A stretch of DNA of 64,000 nucleotides from Cephalopachus bancanus. Lineage: Eukaryota; Chordata; Mammalia; Primates; Tarsiidae. Under the pieces are notes generated by a model. It saw nothing but the letters and a program-made list of their open reading frames with translations, did not search any database and was not told the DNA's origin. The stretch is taken from assembly GCA_027257055.1 (NCBI GenBank), contig JAPVLO010000003.1, positions 9,489,501-9,553,500 on the forward strand, given 5' to 3'. The translations under genes and the position numbers were made by a program. Shown piece after piece: positions 28,780 to 40,500 of the stretch (positions are counted from its first letter, which is position 1; each line of letters opens with the position of its first letter).

Positions 28780-30372
28780 GCAGGTCAGGGGTGGTTAGTG
28801 CCAGAGCACCTAGGGTGTTGTAAGCCATGATAAAAAACCTTGGTTTTTGCTCTGAATGTAGCAGGAAGATGTTGTGGGGTTTTGAGCAGAAGAATAACTT
28901 GATTTGGCTTTTTGATGATGAGTCCACTTCTTTGAAGCTAGTGTTGAGGGGCCCAGTGTTGAAGTCCATGGAAGGCTATTGTAGTAATCCAGGTGAGAGA
29001 GAACAATGACTTGAACCTGGGTGGTAGCAGTGAATAGGTGAGGAGAAATGGTCAGATTCTGATCATATTTGGAAGATAGAGCCACTAGCATTTCCTGATG
29101 AATTGAATATGTGCTGTGAAAAAGTGGCAATAACGTTTTCAGCTTGAATACCTAAGAAGGGGGAATTACTGTTTACTGAAATGGGGAAATACGTTGGTGG
29201 AGCCGGAGTAAAACATCAGGATTTTGGTGATAGATATGTGTTGTGAAGGAGATCGTGGAGTCTGAGTGTGGTCAGCCTCATCTCTTGAATACATTTTAGA
29301 AATTTGCATGCCCCCATTCTTCACTGTGGATACTCTATCTATGATAAATGATTTAAACTTTTCCATATTTAAGTCAGGTGTCTTAAATTCCCCGATGCCA
29401 GGTACTTGTGTCTATTAGCTGAGTTTAAAAAAAATGCCAAATCTGAAGTAGGCTATACTCTGGGTAAGTAGCTGACATTAGAGCCAATGGTTCTATGAGG
29501 AATACAGATGTTTCTGCTGCCACGCCATATAGATGAACTTGAAAAAAAAAAAGATAGACAACTCAGTTTGCAAAATCAAGCACCGAAAACAATAGGACTG
29601 ATGGGAAAATTAGAGTTGGGACAGAACACTTGAAACTGAGGAACTTTGAAACCAAGTAGTGCTTATAGCAGTACTAAAAACCAAAAGAAAACAAGAACTA
29701 TCACAGTTAACACTGACTGGTGTTTACTCCCAGTATTACAGTCAGAAAATTCTATGTAACCTTAAACCCAGGGGCTCATGCTTTCTCCTTTGAGAAGTAG
29801 GTCTTAGAGAATATTTTGCTTCTAATACAGACTATTTTCTTCAAAATTAAAAAATGGATCCAGGAGATAGCCTTCTTAACTATCCATTGTTTTAATACAG
29901 GGAGCAATGCATTTGCAGCTTTCTCATCTGTCTTTGTGGCTTTGCCAGATAACTTAAAAAAAGGAGACTAGTGGTTTTTGAATCAGCTACCATTTATGCT
30001 ATAGTAAGTCACTTCTGTAGATTTCTAGCCTTTTTTTCCTCCCTTAAGGTTGTCTTACATATTGTCAAGGCTTTCTACTTAATAATCATGAGAAAACTTG
30101 TCTCTGTTTGAAAGCATTACCATGCTGGGAAAAAATTGCATATAAACCAATGTGTATTCTCCATTATACCAATATCATTTATCTGTTTACTAGTCAGGTA
30201 TGAGGTAATGCACGTCAAAAAACACATTGTGACAGAACAAACTGTACTGCTGACCTAGGACCTCTTATGTCTGACCTACAACCCAGGACCAAACTCAGAT
30301 CTACCTCTTTATGGACAGTCTAGAATTTTTCAGTTTACGATAGGTATTCAGTAAGAAAAACCTTAAATTATT

Positions 30373-31025
30373 TTAATAGTATGCCAAAAAAAAATTCAAC
30401 TTCTATTTTAAAAAGCAATTTAAAAACTAGGAAAACTATCTTTAACAAGAGTCCCTGTGTTGACCCAGTAAGCCAATATTGTACTTGATAATGACACACT
30501 AGAGGGTCTTCTATTTATGTCAGGGTTATATAACATTGTTCTAGAAGTTCTGACTAATGCAGTAAACCAAAAAGCCAAAATAAATATAATGATCAGAAAG
30601 GAGATCAAATACAAAAAATAAGAAAATTAAAACAACAATTTTAATAAAGGGTGTATATACATATGATACGTATACAAAAATCAACAGATTTCTCAAGTGT
30701 CAGCAACAGCGAATTAGAAGCACATAATGTGAAAAAACACTCCATTTGTCAAATTATCAACAAATACAAAATTAGAAATAACCCTAACAAATATGTCCAA
30801 TTGAAATGAAGAAAACTATAAGACTTTTATTGGGATTTATAAAATAAATGAATGAACTGGAGAGACATACCTTGTTTCTGGACGCAAAAACTGGAATATT
30901 GAAATGTCATTTTTCCAATTAAATTGAACATAATTTGAGTAAAATTTATATTTATGTATGTATGAGCTTGATGAAATGATTCTAAGCAGTAAACATAAAA
31001 GGTGGACTAATATCAGATAATGAAA
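30373..31025 (+). mobile_element. Old L1 ORF2 fragment
   Basis: Highly diverged sense L1 ORF2 sequence: 'gttctagaagttctgactaa' (equivalent of the region before the catalytic motif), 'aaggagatcaaatacaaaaa' and 'gaactggagagacatacctt'. Too decayed for any product. Confidence 0.6.
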
Positions 31026-31057
31026 GTGATAGTTAACACAGTGATAGTACTGTGTTA

Positions 31058-31280
31058 ACAGTGTGGCATAGTGGTTGTGAGTTGAGGCATTGGAGGTAGA
31101 GTCCATGGATGCCAGACCCAGCTCTGTGATTTATCAGCCACAGGACTATGGCCCAGTTACTAAATCTCTTCAAGCCTGAGTTTCCTCACCTGTGAAACAT
31201 GAGCTTAAACGAGAAAAAGCAAATAAAGAGTTGAGCAAATTGCCTGGTACATGGGAAGTTCTAAAAAATATTAGTTACCA
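31058..31280 (+). repeat. MIR SINE
   Basis: 'gtgtggcatagtggttgtga' through 'agcctgagtttcctcacctg' is a nearly full sense MIR. Confidence 0.8.
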
Positions 31281-31505
31281 TTGTTTTGTTGTTGACAAGA
31301 GAAGATAGTAGCTTACACATAGACCACAGTATAAGAATTTATTATTATTATGAAAGGAGCCATTCTGAGCCAACAGACTATTGATTAGGTATTATATTTC
31401 ATTGGCTTTTTCTGGCTAACTCATAATTAAAATAAATTTTATAAAACCCTAAACAAGTAGGAAAAAACAATATCAAATAGTTGAAGAGTTTAAAAGCTGT
31501 GAGAG

Positions 31506-31783
31506 ACCGGGTGTGGTGGCTGATGCCTGTAATCCCAACACTTTGTGGGTCATGGTGAGAAGATCACTTGAGGCCAGGAGTTCAAGTACTAGCCTGGGCA
31601 TAGTGAGACTCTGTCTCTACAAAACAAAAAACAAAACCTTGCATGGTGGCGCATGCTTATAGTCCTAATTGTGCAGGAGGCTGAGGTGGGAGGCGCTCTT
31701 GAGTGCCAGCGCTTGAGGCTGTAGTGAGCTATGTTTGTGCTACTATATTCCAGTCTGGGCAACAGAGTGATACTTTGTCTCTT

Positions 31784-31786
<3 letters not shown>
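31506..31786 (+). mobile_element. Alu, sense, with CA-repeat tail
   Basis: Old type; its A-tail has evolved into a (CA)n tract at 31787-31825. Confidence 0.88.
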
Positions 31787-31824
<38 letters not shown>

Positions 31825-31825
31825 A
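31787..31825. repeat. (CA)n microsatellite
   Basis: About 16 uninterrupted CA units plus an imperfect end, at the 3' tail of an Alu. Confidence 0.95.
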
Positions 31826-33585
31826 ACAGTGAGAAAAGGTCTAAAGTTGAATTGATGTGACTGTACAAAAATTTATATTTCTGTATAACAGAAAAACTCA
31901 CAAATTGGATGACAAAGTGAGGCACAAGTAATGATGTATTGTTAAGTATTTAACAACCAGCTCTTCAAGTGAATTAAAAAAAAAATACCCAGATTTACTC
32001 CATTTGTTGATTTCTATGGTATAAATACTCCCACCATGACTAATTTTAGGCTACCAATGTAAAGTCCACGAGCAGGAGATGGGAAGAGATGTGCAAGGTC
32101 AGCCCTCATGAGCTAATGTGAGCTGGCTGCAGCACACAAGTGGCATAGGCATGGCAGAAGATGCTAAGAAACCACCTTGAGATCACCTTGCCCTCCAAGG
32201 TGAACCTGTGACTGCCAGGCCAGAGCACATTCCTGCTTTTAGTTGCCTTCCCAGGAAGTGTAAAGTAGAGATAATTGAGCAAAAAACTGCACTGCGTTGT
32301 TATTATGGAGAGAACCCTGACAGGGAGCTGGACCTACCTTCAAAAGGTCTCTGGGTGGAGAGAGGCCTGTGAGGTGGCTGGGGCCTACCTTGGGAGCAAT
32401 CTCTTTGGGGACAAAGTTACACAATGGCTGAAGACTAAGGGGAGAGATGTTACTGGACAAATCCTTAGCAGAAAAAAAAACAGCTGGGCCAGAGCAGAGG
32501 TATTCCTCTGTAGTTTCTTCTCTTTCTGAAACTGGTGATAACTCTTGGCAAATGGTGCATATGTTTTACTCTCCTCATCTGTCTTTGCAATTCTCTTTGT
32601 TACTCTCCTTATGATATTGTTCAATTATTGCTCAATTATAGTTTTCATAAGTGTGGTCACCAGAGAGATCAGTCGTGGAAGGGAGTAGTGGTATGTGAGC
32701 GCATGAAGGGTTGTGTCTGGACAGTGATGAGCTGACCCAGATGATATCTTGTAGTAAAAGATGTGTCTCTTACTGGCCAGAGAGTCATGATATTGTTAGG
32801 AAGTTTTGAGGTATGAAGCGTTGGAGTCCAGTCATGTTTGTTGGCACAGTGCTTCTGTCAAGAGCTTGTACTTTTTTTTTTTTTTTGGTTTGTTTGATTT
32901 TTAGAATCTCTTGAGCCCAGGAGTTTGAGGACGCATGCGTTTTACTCCACAATGGATGACTACTTGCTGGTCATTTGATAACCCTATGTGAGGGCCAGGA
33001 GAGGGTACTGGAGGTTGGTAATTGTGGACAAACAACCTCTTTGTATCCAGAGCTAGCCAACTAAGGCCAGTCTGCAGGACCAGGAGTTGCTTGTTTGTAA
33101 AGTATGCTGAAATACTGGGAGAAGTCTTCAGAAGCATTCTAAATTATAGCTCCTTAATATTTTCTGCTTATGAAATGAATGGAGAATACCTGGTGTGGTT
33201 CAGATTTTATGAAGAAAGGCCAGTTGATAACTGCCAGGAGGCTTTACTAAGTTTCATTGACCTTAGAATCCAGCAAGCCCTAGGGCTTTGGAGACTCAGA
33301 ATGTAATTTTACTAGTACATTTAGAGTACTTCCTTCTGTTAATGTAGATTGATGTAAAACAGCATCATAAAGCACATGTGTCAACCCAGAAAGCTAATTT
33401 ATTAAAGATTCAACTGACATACAGAAAATTTTTGTCAGCTTGGTTTGCATGAGGATAAAGCCAAATTATTATTATTTAAGGATTATTAAATTTAATTTTA
33501 ATAGAAAAGTAGTATGGTTATTTTTAAAAATCCAATTCAAATATGTGTAAGTAAAAAGTCCTTTCTGATCCCACCTCATGAGATA
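31826..33585. other. Intron stretch, nothing firmly recognised
   Basis: 32030-32720 has a more balanced composition than its surroundings and could be an old LTR or unique sequence; no diagnostic motif. A 94-residue plus frame at 33022-33306 has no known domain. Confidence 0.45.
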
Positions 33586-33659
33586 ATGATTATTAACGAC
33601 TTAGTCTGTATATATTCTTCCAGACTCTCTGTACATGAAATAACCCTGATTGCTCTATT
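33586..33659 (+). repeat. 74-bp island, copy A
   Basis: Matches 34776-34849 at 71 of 74 positions, same strand, 1,190 bp apart. Differences are at 33594, 33597 and 33653. Flanking sequence differs completely. Confidence 0.93.
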
Positions 33660-34089
33660 GCTTTATTTTTCTATAACTCTCTAGTTATGTTATGCACACC
33701 ACTTGTGCACCTATGGAAAACCAGAGGACAGTTAGGAGGTTGAAATCAGATGAAGGGGAGTAGGCTGGATGACTCAGGGTGCAGCCACAGCTCAGTAGCC
33801 TGAATTGTCTATTCAGCAATAACAATACTACATGAGAGGCTGGCATGCCAGAGTTCTCTGTCCTGGCACCCCTTCTCCAAGACATTTCAGAAGGGCAGTA
33901 TCACAGTTTCTTTCTCTGAATTTTATTTTTCAGTATAACAGCCCAGGTACAGATCCTGTCACCATACGTGCTAAGTAAATAGTAGCAACTGCCCTGTCCA
34001 GTCCCCTTTTTCTGGCAAGTATAATCTTTCTGCAGCTGTGTTTATACCATAGTCTGGTTTCGCCTTGGCATGTGTCTCCTTTGGTCTCT

Positions 34090-34385
34090 CTTTTTTTTTT
34101 TTTGAGTCAGAGTCTTACTCTGTCACCCAGGCTGGAGTGCAGAGGCGCGCTCACAGTCACCACAGCCTCGACCTACAGTGCTCAGGCAATCCTTCTGTCT
34201 CAGTCTTCCAAGTAGCTGGAACCACAGGCATGCACCACTATACCCAATTAAGTTTTTCGATTTATTGTAGAGATGAGGTCTCACCATGTTGCTCAGGCTG
34301 GTCCCAAACCCCTGAGCTCAGGCAATTGTCTTGCCTCTGCCCCTCAAAGTGCTGGGATTATTGGTATGAGCCACCACACTGGGCT
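34090..34385 (-). mobile_element. Alu, antisense
   Basis: Full length, moderately diverged; 13-T start, end 'gagccaccacactgggct'. Confidence 0.9.
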
Positions 34386-34486
34386 CTGAACACTTTTCAT
34401 GTAGCTGCCACATCAGGTATACATGATAAAAGAGGACAAGGGCTTTACCTAAGGTCAAAAGGTGGGTAATAATGAAATATTATTAG

Positions 34487-34672
34487 AGAGACCTTCTCTC
34501 TACAAAAAAAAATGCTGAATGTGGTAGCATGTTCTGTTGTCCTAGGTACTTGGGAGGCTGAGGCAGGAGAATCACTTCAGCCCACGAGTAAGAGGTTGTG
34601 GTAAGCTCTGATCATACCGCTGCACTCCAGCCTGGGTGAAAGTGCAAGACCCTGTCTCTTAAAAAAAAAAGG
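34487..34672 (+). mobile_element. Alu right-arm fragment
   Basis: Sense, starting at 'agaccttctctctacaaaaa' and ending in 10 A; the left arm is absent. Confidence 0.82.
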
Positions 34673-34775
34673 AAAGGAGGTGTTCATAGAGTCAGTAGAA
34701 CTCTACATGTGAAGTGACCAATGACCAATGTGGACCCTGTGAAATGTTCTTATGTGGTTTCTTTTATATATATAT

Positions 34776-34849
34776 ATGATTATGAATGACTTAGTCTGTA
34801 TATATTCTTCCAGACTCTCTGTACATGAAATAACCCTGATTGTTCTATT
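34776..34849 (+). repeat. 74-bp island, copy B
   Basis: Second copy of 33586-33659, embedded between two short TATATA runs (34765-34776 and 34849-34856), directly before an old L1 3' end. Confidence 0.93.
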
Positions 34850-34854
34850 ATATA

Positions 34855-35274
34855 TATGTAATAACTGTATTGAGATATAATTCACATATTATACAAAACA
34901 GTTTTTAGTATGTTCACAGAGTTGTATAACCATCACCACAATCAGCTTTAGAACATTTGCATCACTCTCCCAAAAAAACCCCATACCTGTTAGCAGTCAG
35001 TCTCCATTTCTCCTCAACTCCCACCCAACCCTAGGCAATCATGAATCTATTTTCTATCTCTATGAGTTTGCCTATTCTAGGTATTTCATATAAATGGAAT
35101 TATATAATATGTGGCCTTTTGTGTCTGCCTTCTTTTCCCTTATGTTTTTAAGGTTCATCCATGTTATAGTATGTATCAATACTTCATTTCTTTTTATTGC
35201 AAAATTATATTCCATAGCATGGATGTACCACGTTGTATTTAGTCACTCCTCAGTTGATTGACATTTGTATGTGA
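34855..35274 (-). mobile_element. Old L1 (L1M-type) 3' end
   Basis: Antisense L1 3' end: 'ctgtattgagatataattca', 'ataaccatcaccacaatcag', 'catccatgttatagtatgta'. An Alu is inserted at its upstream edge (35275). Confidence 0.75.
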
Positions 35275-35585
35275 TTTTTTTTTTTTTTTTGAATGGGGTC
35301 TCACTCTTTTCACCCAGGCTGGAGTGCAGTGGCATGCTCATGGCCACTACCGCCTCCACCTGCTGGGCTTAGGCGATCCTTCCTCCTCAGCCTTCCAAGT
35401 AGCTGGAACTACAGACGCACACCACCACACCTGGCTAGTTTTTGTGATTTATTATAGAGACGAGGTCTCACCAAGTTGCCCAGGCTGATCTTGAACATTC
35501 CCCTGTCCCGGTCCCCCGCCTCAGGTAATCCTCTCACCTTGGCCTCCCAAAGTGCTGGGATTACAGGCTGCCACCATTTGTGGCC
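35275..35585 (-). mobile_element. Alu, antisense, at the edge of an old L1
   Basis: Near-duplicate borders 'gtatgtgattt' and 'gtgtgtgattt' suggest the target site. Confidence 0.88.
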
Positions 35586-36009
35586 TGTGTGTGATTTCTT
35601 AAGAGCAAAGTGGTACTTTAAGCACTATTAATTTTGAAATATAATGAAGGGTTTTATAAAACATAGATGGAAGTTACAGATGGCTAGGAGAAAACAGCAG
35701 TTTGTTTCTACCTGTTAAACGTCACTGCAGGCGTTTTCTTCAAATATTAGGAGTAAAATTTGGACATTTGAAAATTACCTTTGCAATCAAAAGACAAAAT
35801 ATGTTAATAATATGTTCTTCTTAGTTATGGCCTATACTTTCCTGTAAGAAAAAATTAACCGCATAAAATAATTTTAGATAATTTAAGCCACAGAATGTAC
35901 TGTGGTATTTTTACCACAGTTCTTAGGCTTCTCATTTTCCTATTTTCAGTCCTCCTTCTCAAATAGATAATCCCACAGTGTCCACACAGGATATGCTAAC
36001 CACAGTAAA

Positions 36010-36236
36010 CAGGGCAAAGTGGTCATAAGTCCTGGAGCCCAACTGCCTGCTTCGATTCCTGCTGTAGTACTTATTGGCTGCATGACTTGGACACATTACT
36101 TAACCCCTCTTTGCCTCAGTTTCCTCATCAGTAAAATAGAAATAATAGTAATATCAACCTCATACGGTTGTTGTGAAAAATAAATGTGTTAATACAGGCG
36201 AGTGTCTAGCCCATGGAATATACCTAGTAATATTAA
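36010..36236 (+). repeat. MIR SINE
   Basis: Well preserved: 'gcctgcttcgattcctgctg', 'tttgcctcagtttcctcatc', 'caacctcatacggttgttgt'. Confidence 0.85.
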
Positions 36237-36598
36237 CTATAATCTACTTCTTTGTTTGTTAATGTGATTTAGTGTTACACAGTCACTTTAAGTACTTGTA
36301 TAAAACAATATTTCTTAATTGTGGTTGGTCCATGATCTTTTTTCTACTTTCAGTCAATATGTGCAGACTTTCCTATCGTTTCACCAACCCTCACATGTTT
36401 GGTTATAAAGGGAGGACAAAAATGAGGAAGATAAATAAGCAAGGAAACAGCAGAAAGGTAAAAGTTAAGTAACTGAATTGGTCAAGCTCCAGCACAGTTC
36501 CTTTCATGTGGTAATAATTAACTATTAGTTGAATGACTGGATTTGTTAATATGGCTTCCAGGATTGAAGTTTTTTTTAACTTAAAAAATTTAAGACTT

Positions 36599-36680
36599 TG
36601 GGCAACCCCTTTGGGCCCCCTCCTACTGTGGGAGCTTTTCTGTCCTCTCAATAAATTGTGCTTTCTCACTTAAAAAAAAA
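36599..36680 (+). mobile_element. Short retroinserted RNA tail resembling an ERV/LTR 3' end
   Basis: An 82-bp insertion contains a polyadenylation signal (AATAAA at 36650-36655) preceded by 'ctactgtgggagcttttctg', which resembles the R region of a gammaretrovirus-type LTR, and ends in oligo-A. The direct repeat AAATTTAAGACTT at 36586-36598 and 36681-36693 flanks it. This is the structure of an L1-mediated, strongly 5'-truncated copy of an RNA ending in LTR-derived sequence, not of a provirus. No viral coding sequence is present. Confidence 0.65.
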
Positions 36681-37190
36681 AAATTTAAGACTTCATAGCA
36701 TATGTGTGTATCAAAACAACATGTACATCTTAAATATACGTATACATATTTTAAGTATGACGTTCGCTCAAAAGATGGCATTAATCAAATGAATGCTAGC
36801 ATTATGTGACAGGCAGGACAGTCAAAGAAAATGGTAGAAGCACAGTTGAGTGAACATCATACTACACATTGCTACTGTAATTCAGTTCAACTTTGAAAAG
36901 TAATACACAGATAACATCACTTAAAATGTGTATGCATTTTTTTGGCACCCTCGGTATATACTTTCTACTCCTCAATTATATCTCAATAGTTGGAGGGAAA
37001 TTTTAAGATACGAAAAAAAAGTCATTGGGAAACTACATTAACAATGCTTTAGGGCCTAATCCTAGCTAGGAACTTAAAACCATGTAATCCTGAAAACAAT
37101 AGTACTTGGTTATAAGGGCAGTCATTCTTCCTTGCAAGTGGAGAGAGATTAGTTCAATTGATTATACTCCTGTTTAGAAGACGAGCCAGA

Positions 37191-37498
37191 GGCCAGGTGC
37201 GGCAGAGGCCAGGCGCGGTGGCTCACGCCTATAATCCCAGCACTTTGGGAGACCGAGGTGGGAGGATTGCCTGATCCCACGGGTTCGAGACCAGCCTGGG
37301 CAACTTGGTGAGACCTCATCTCTACAATAAATTAAAAATTAGCAGGGTGTGGTGGCGTGTGCCTGTAGTTCCAGCTACTTGGAAGGCTGAGGCGGAAGGA
37401 TCGCCTGAGCGTAGCAGGTCGAGGTTGCGGTGGCTGTGAGTGTGCCACTGCTCTCCAGCCTGAGCAACAGAGTGAGGCTCCAACTCCAAAAAAAAAAA
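37191..37498 (+). mobile_element. Alu with repeated 5' start
   Basis: Flanked by AGAAGACGAGCCAGA (37176-37190) and AGAAGATGAGCCAGA (37499-37513). The first bases occur twice: GGCCAGGTGCGGCAGA is followed by a second GGCCAGGCGCGGTGG start, a 16-bp partial repeat of the 5' end. Confidence 0.92.
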
Positions 37499-37513
37499 AG
37501 AAGATGAGCCAGA

Positions 37514-40500
37514 ATTCAAACTCAGATTTGTTTTCCTTTACCTCACTATACCGGTTTACTTTTCTAACATTGACAGTTTTCTTGCATTCTTCAGGAGAAA
37601 TATTGCCCCTGCCTAGTTAATTCTTAGCATACAGCTTTCTAATGAAGTATTACTTCTGAAAGTTTTACAGTGGGAGTATTATCCTAGCCATGAACTTTTA
37701 TTCTCTGATTTTTAGAAATATACTGTGAGAGAGGTTGGCACTGTCTGCATCTGCGTCTCCTAGCGGTTGTATTACTAAATACATTTTGGAGAGTCTTGAA
37801 ATAAAGGTGCAAAGGAGTCCTGCTCAAAAGAATAGACTTTGTTAACCAGCACTTCTAAAACTTGTTTAATTTGGGGATTAATTTTTCTCATACAGTTAAC
37901 AAACATCTTTGGGAAATGCCATACTATATTATGTCTGTGGGAAAAGAAGTTAACCTATGATGCAACAGAATACTTTTTAGTGTTCTCCTAATCTCATGCA
38001 AGAAAAGCAGTACAAGTGTCTGCTTTAATGCCACCTCTGTGGTGAGAGACCTATCCTTGTTCATTTATTCATTAAATAAATGTACTGAGAGCTTATTATA
38101 TGCCAGGTACTGTTCAGCTGCTGAGGATATAGCAGTGAACAAAACCAACAAGTCTCTGTCTCCAAGTTGGCGATAGGGTGAGAAGAATGAACAATATATG
38201 TTCAATCATTTAGGGGAAGATTCTGCACATTGTTTTGCATGGAATAGGTATTCATTTGAAGAATGTGTGCTCTCTATAAACAATGCTAATCCCTGACTTA
38301 AACAAAAAAATAGATACATTGTCCTTACCTTCAAATAGGTCATAATCTACTGGGAAAACAATTGTAGAATGATAAATCACTATGATGGTGGTGTATACAT
38401 AGTGTGCTGTAGGAACACAAAGGAAGGAAACCTCTTGCTGTGACCAACTTTTAAAAACAAAAAGGATGGGAACCTAATCCATATTTGGTGGCGTTCCTAA
38501 ATTATTATTTTTTAACTGCAATAGGGATTGGGTTCACTTAAGTGTTCTTAGGTCACTGTCGTAGAACTGAACATATATTTATTTCTGTGCATGAGTGCTG
38601 TGGACTAAAAATATATTGGCAAAGACAATGACTAATTTTGATTTAAAACACAAATTGACTCAATTTCACTCACCCAATTGCTGTGTTATGATTGGTGTAA
38701 TTGTTCTGTTTCTTTTCCATAAGTTGTTGTAGTCTTTATAAGTCAGCTCTTATTTGTTCCATCATGGAAAGGAAACAAGATTGGAGTAAGAATCGTGTAT
38801 TGAGTACCCATAAAATATTTAAAAACAGGTCGCAGTATAGTAAGAAAAGTCAGTAAATCCATTACCAATCTGGAAACTGACTGATATCAGGTGCAAAGTG
38901 GAGCTTTGGTTGTTTCAGTCTTTCCTTGGTGTCGTCAAGTACTGAAGAAGTTCTGACATTTGTAGGCTGTGATGGGAAAAAAATAAAGCCCATAACAACT
39001 ATAATTTTAAGAAATTCAGTAGTAATTTTAATTTAAAAAGGTTGCTTACCACTGATTCAGAGGAAAGACAAGTTAGAAATACTGTTTGAGGATTGTAGGC
39101 AAGACTTGTCTGTATAATTTTGATTGAGTTTCATTGATAGTAGAGGTAAAAGATGTTATTAGCTGTGCTGCAGTGTAGGAATTACTTGGCCTCTGCCCAG
39201 TAATTATCATGTTCTCATGTGCAAGGACAGTCACTGAGAACTCTGATCCAAGAAGGACATCTTTGCAACAGGCCTACAATTATTTTTTAGGAGAGTTGGA
39301 GGAAGAATGAAATCATTGGCAGTATATATCTCTCTGTGATCTTTTTATTGCTGTGTAAACAACCTCACTTAAAAAGCAGCTCTAGTTGCCATTTCACCCT
39401 TTTTCCTTAAACAGATGAATGTTTGCGATTTAGCATAAAGTTCATGAACTAAAAAAAGCAGTTGGACACAGAAGCCTGTATCTTTCCACTCAGTGTATCT
39501 TATTACCTTTAACTGCCTGTTAAAATCATGCTTTTATTTTTACCTTTCCAATATAAATCGCCATCAGCAGGCTTAGCAAATGAAACGAATTACTTATGGT
39601 AACTGAAAGTAGTTATGCACTCCAGATCCTTGACGGAGCTTTCCCAAAGGACAGGCAATGTCTTTCAAAATCCTATTACAAGATTTTATTTGCAGGTGCT
39701 GTGAACAGAAGGCTGAAAGCCTCCATGTTTTATTGCTACCCAACTTCATCAGGTCTGCTCACTCTATTGAAAACTGTGGCAAAAATGATATACATCAGCT
39801 CCTTTATTCTTTTGTTACTACTCTGCAAATAAAAGCATATTGGGGAATTTAATGAAGCAGCATGTCCTTGGAGAGAGCTTTGAAGATTCTGAATGTACAA
39901 CTATTTGTCTTTAATACTGGAGGTTTTTGTGTAGAAAAGATTGGCAGGAGCAAAATAAAGTGTTCACCGATAGACCAATGTTTGTCACATACAACTTGTA
40001 TCACACACATGTCTGCAGAGAGGTGACCTTGGAGATAGATGAATTCAGTGACTATTATAGTGGCTTTTTGGATGTGCCAAGGAGTAGTTGGTAGAGTGAA
40101 AACTACAGCAGAGCTGCTGGAACTATGAGACTATTTTGGAGGTGGACTGCTTACCCAGGAAATAGAGATCTTGTTTAAAAAAAAAAGAAGGGGTTGATTA
40201 TTCAGCCTATTACCCAACACTACCCCACTACCCAAGGACACATTCTGGAATCTATGCTGGGTGTGAGACCACATGTCAGCTTGCTTTGTCCTTCATAGAC
40301 ACAGTTGGGTATTTATCAGACTCTGGGAAAGGCAGCAGCAATGGATTCATACTGCAAAGATCTAGGAACACATGAAGGATGGCACTTGTATGCTTGTCAT
40401 GAGGTGTGGGCTTCAGGTTATATGCAATTCCTGGCCTTCCGGCTTAACCCTCCTTATTGCTGACCTGCAGGGATGCAAGCATCTATTGATAACCGTTATC

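Larger units (their letters stand above)
28017..29290 (-). repeat. L2, antisense, interrupted by microsatellite and Alu
   Basis: It begins with the L2 3'-end signature in antisense ('tgccaggaactaactattct', 'ctggagatacagcaaagaat'), continues past a CT/GT microsatellite (28228-28315) and an Alu (28477-28779), and ends with 'gaaggctattgtagtaatcc' and following L2 sequence. Open frames reported here on either strand are repeat or microsatellite readings. Confidence 0.7.

Noticed and set aside
33022..33306. 94-residue plus-strand frame
   Set aside because: Not recognisable as a known family and without clear exon borders; kept as chance open frame.
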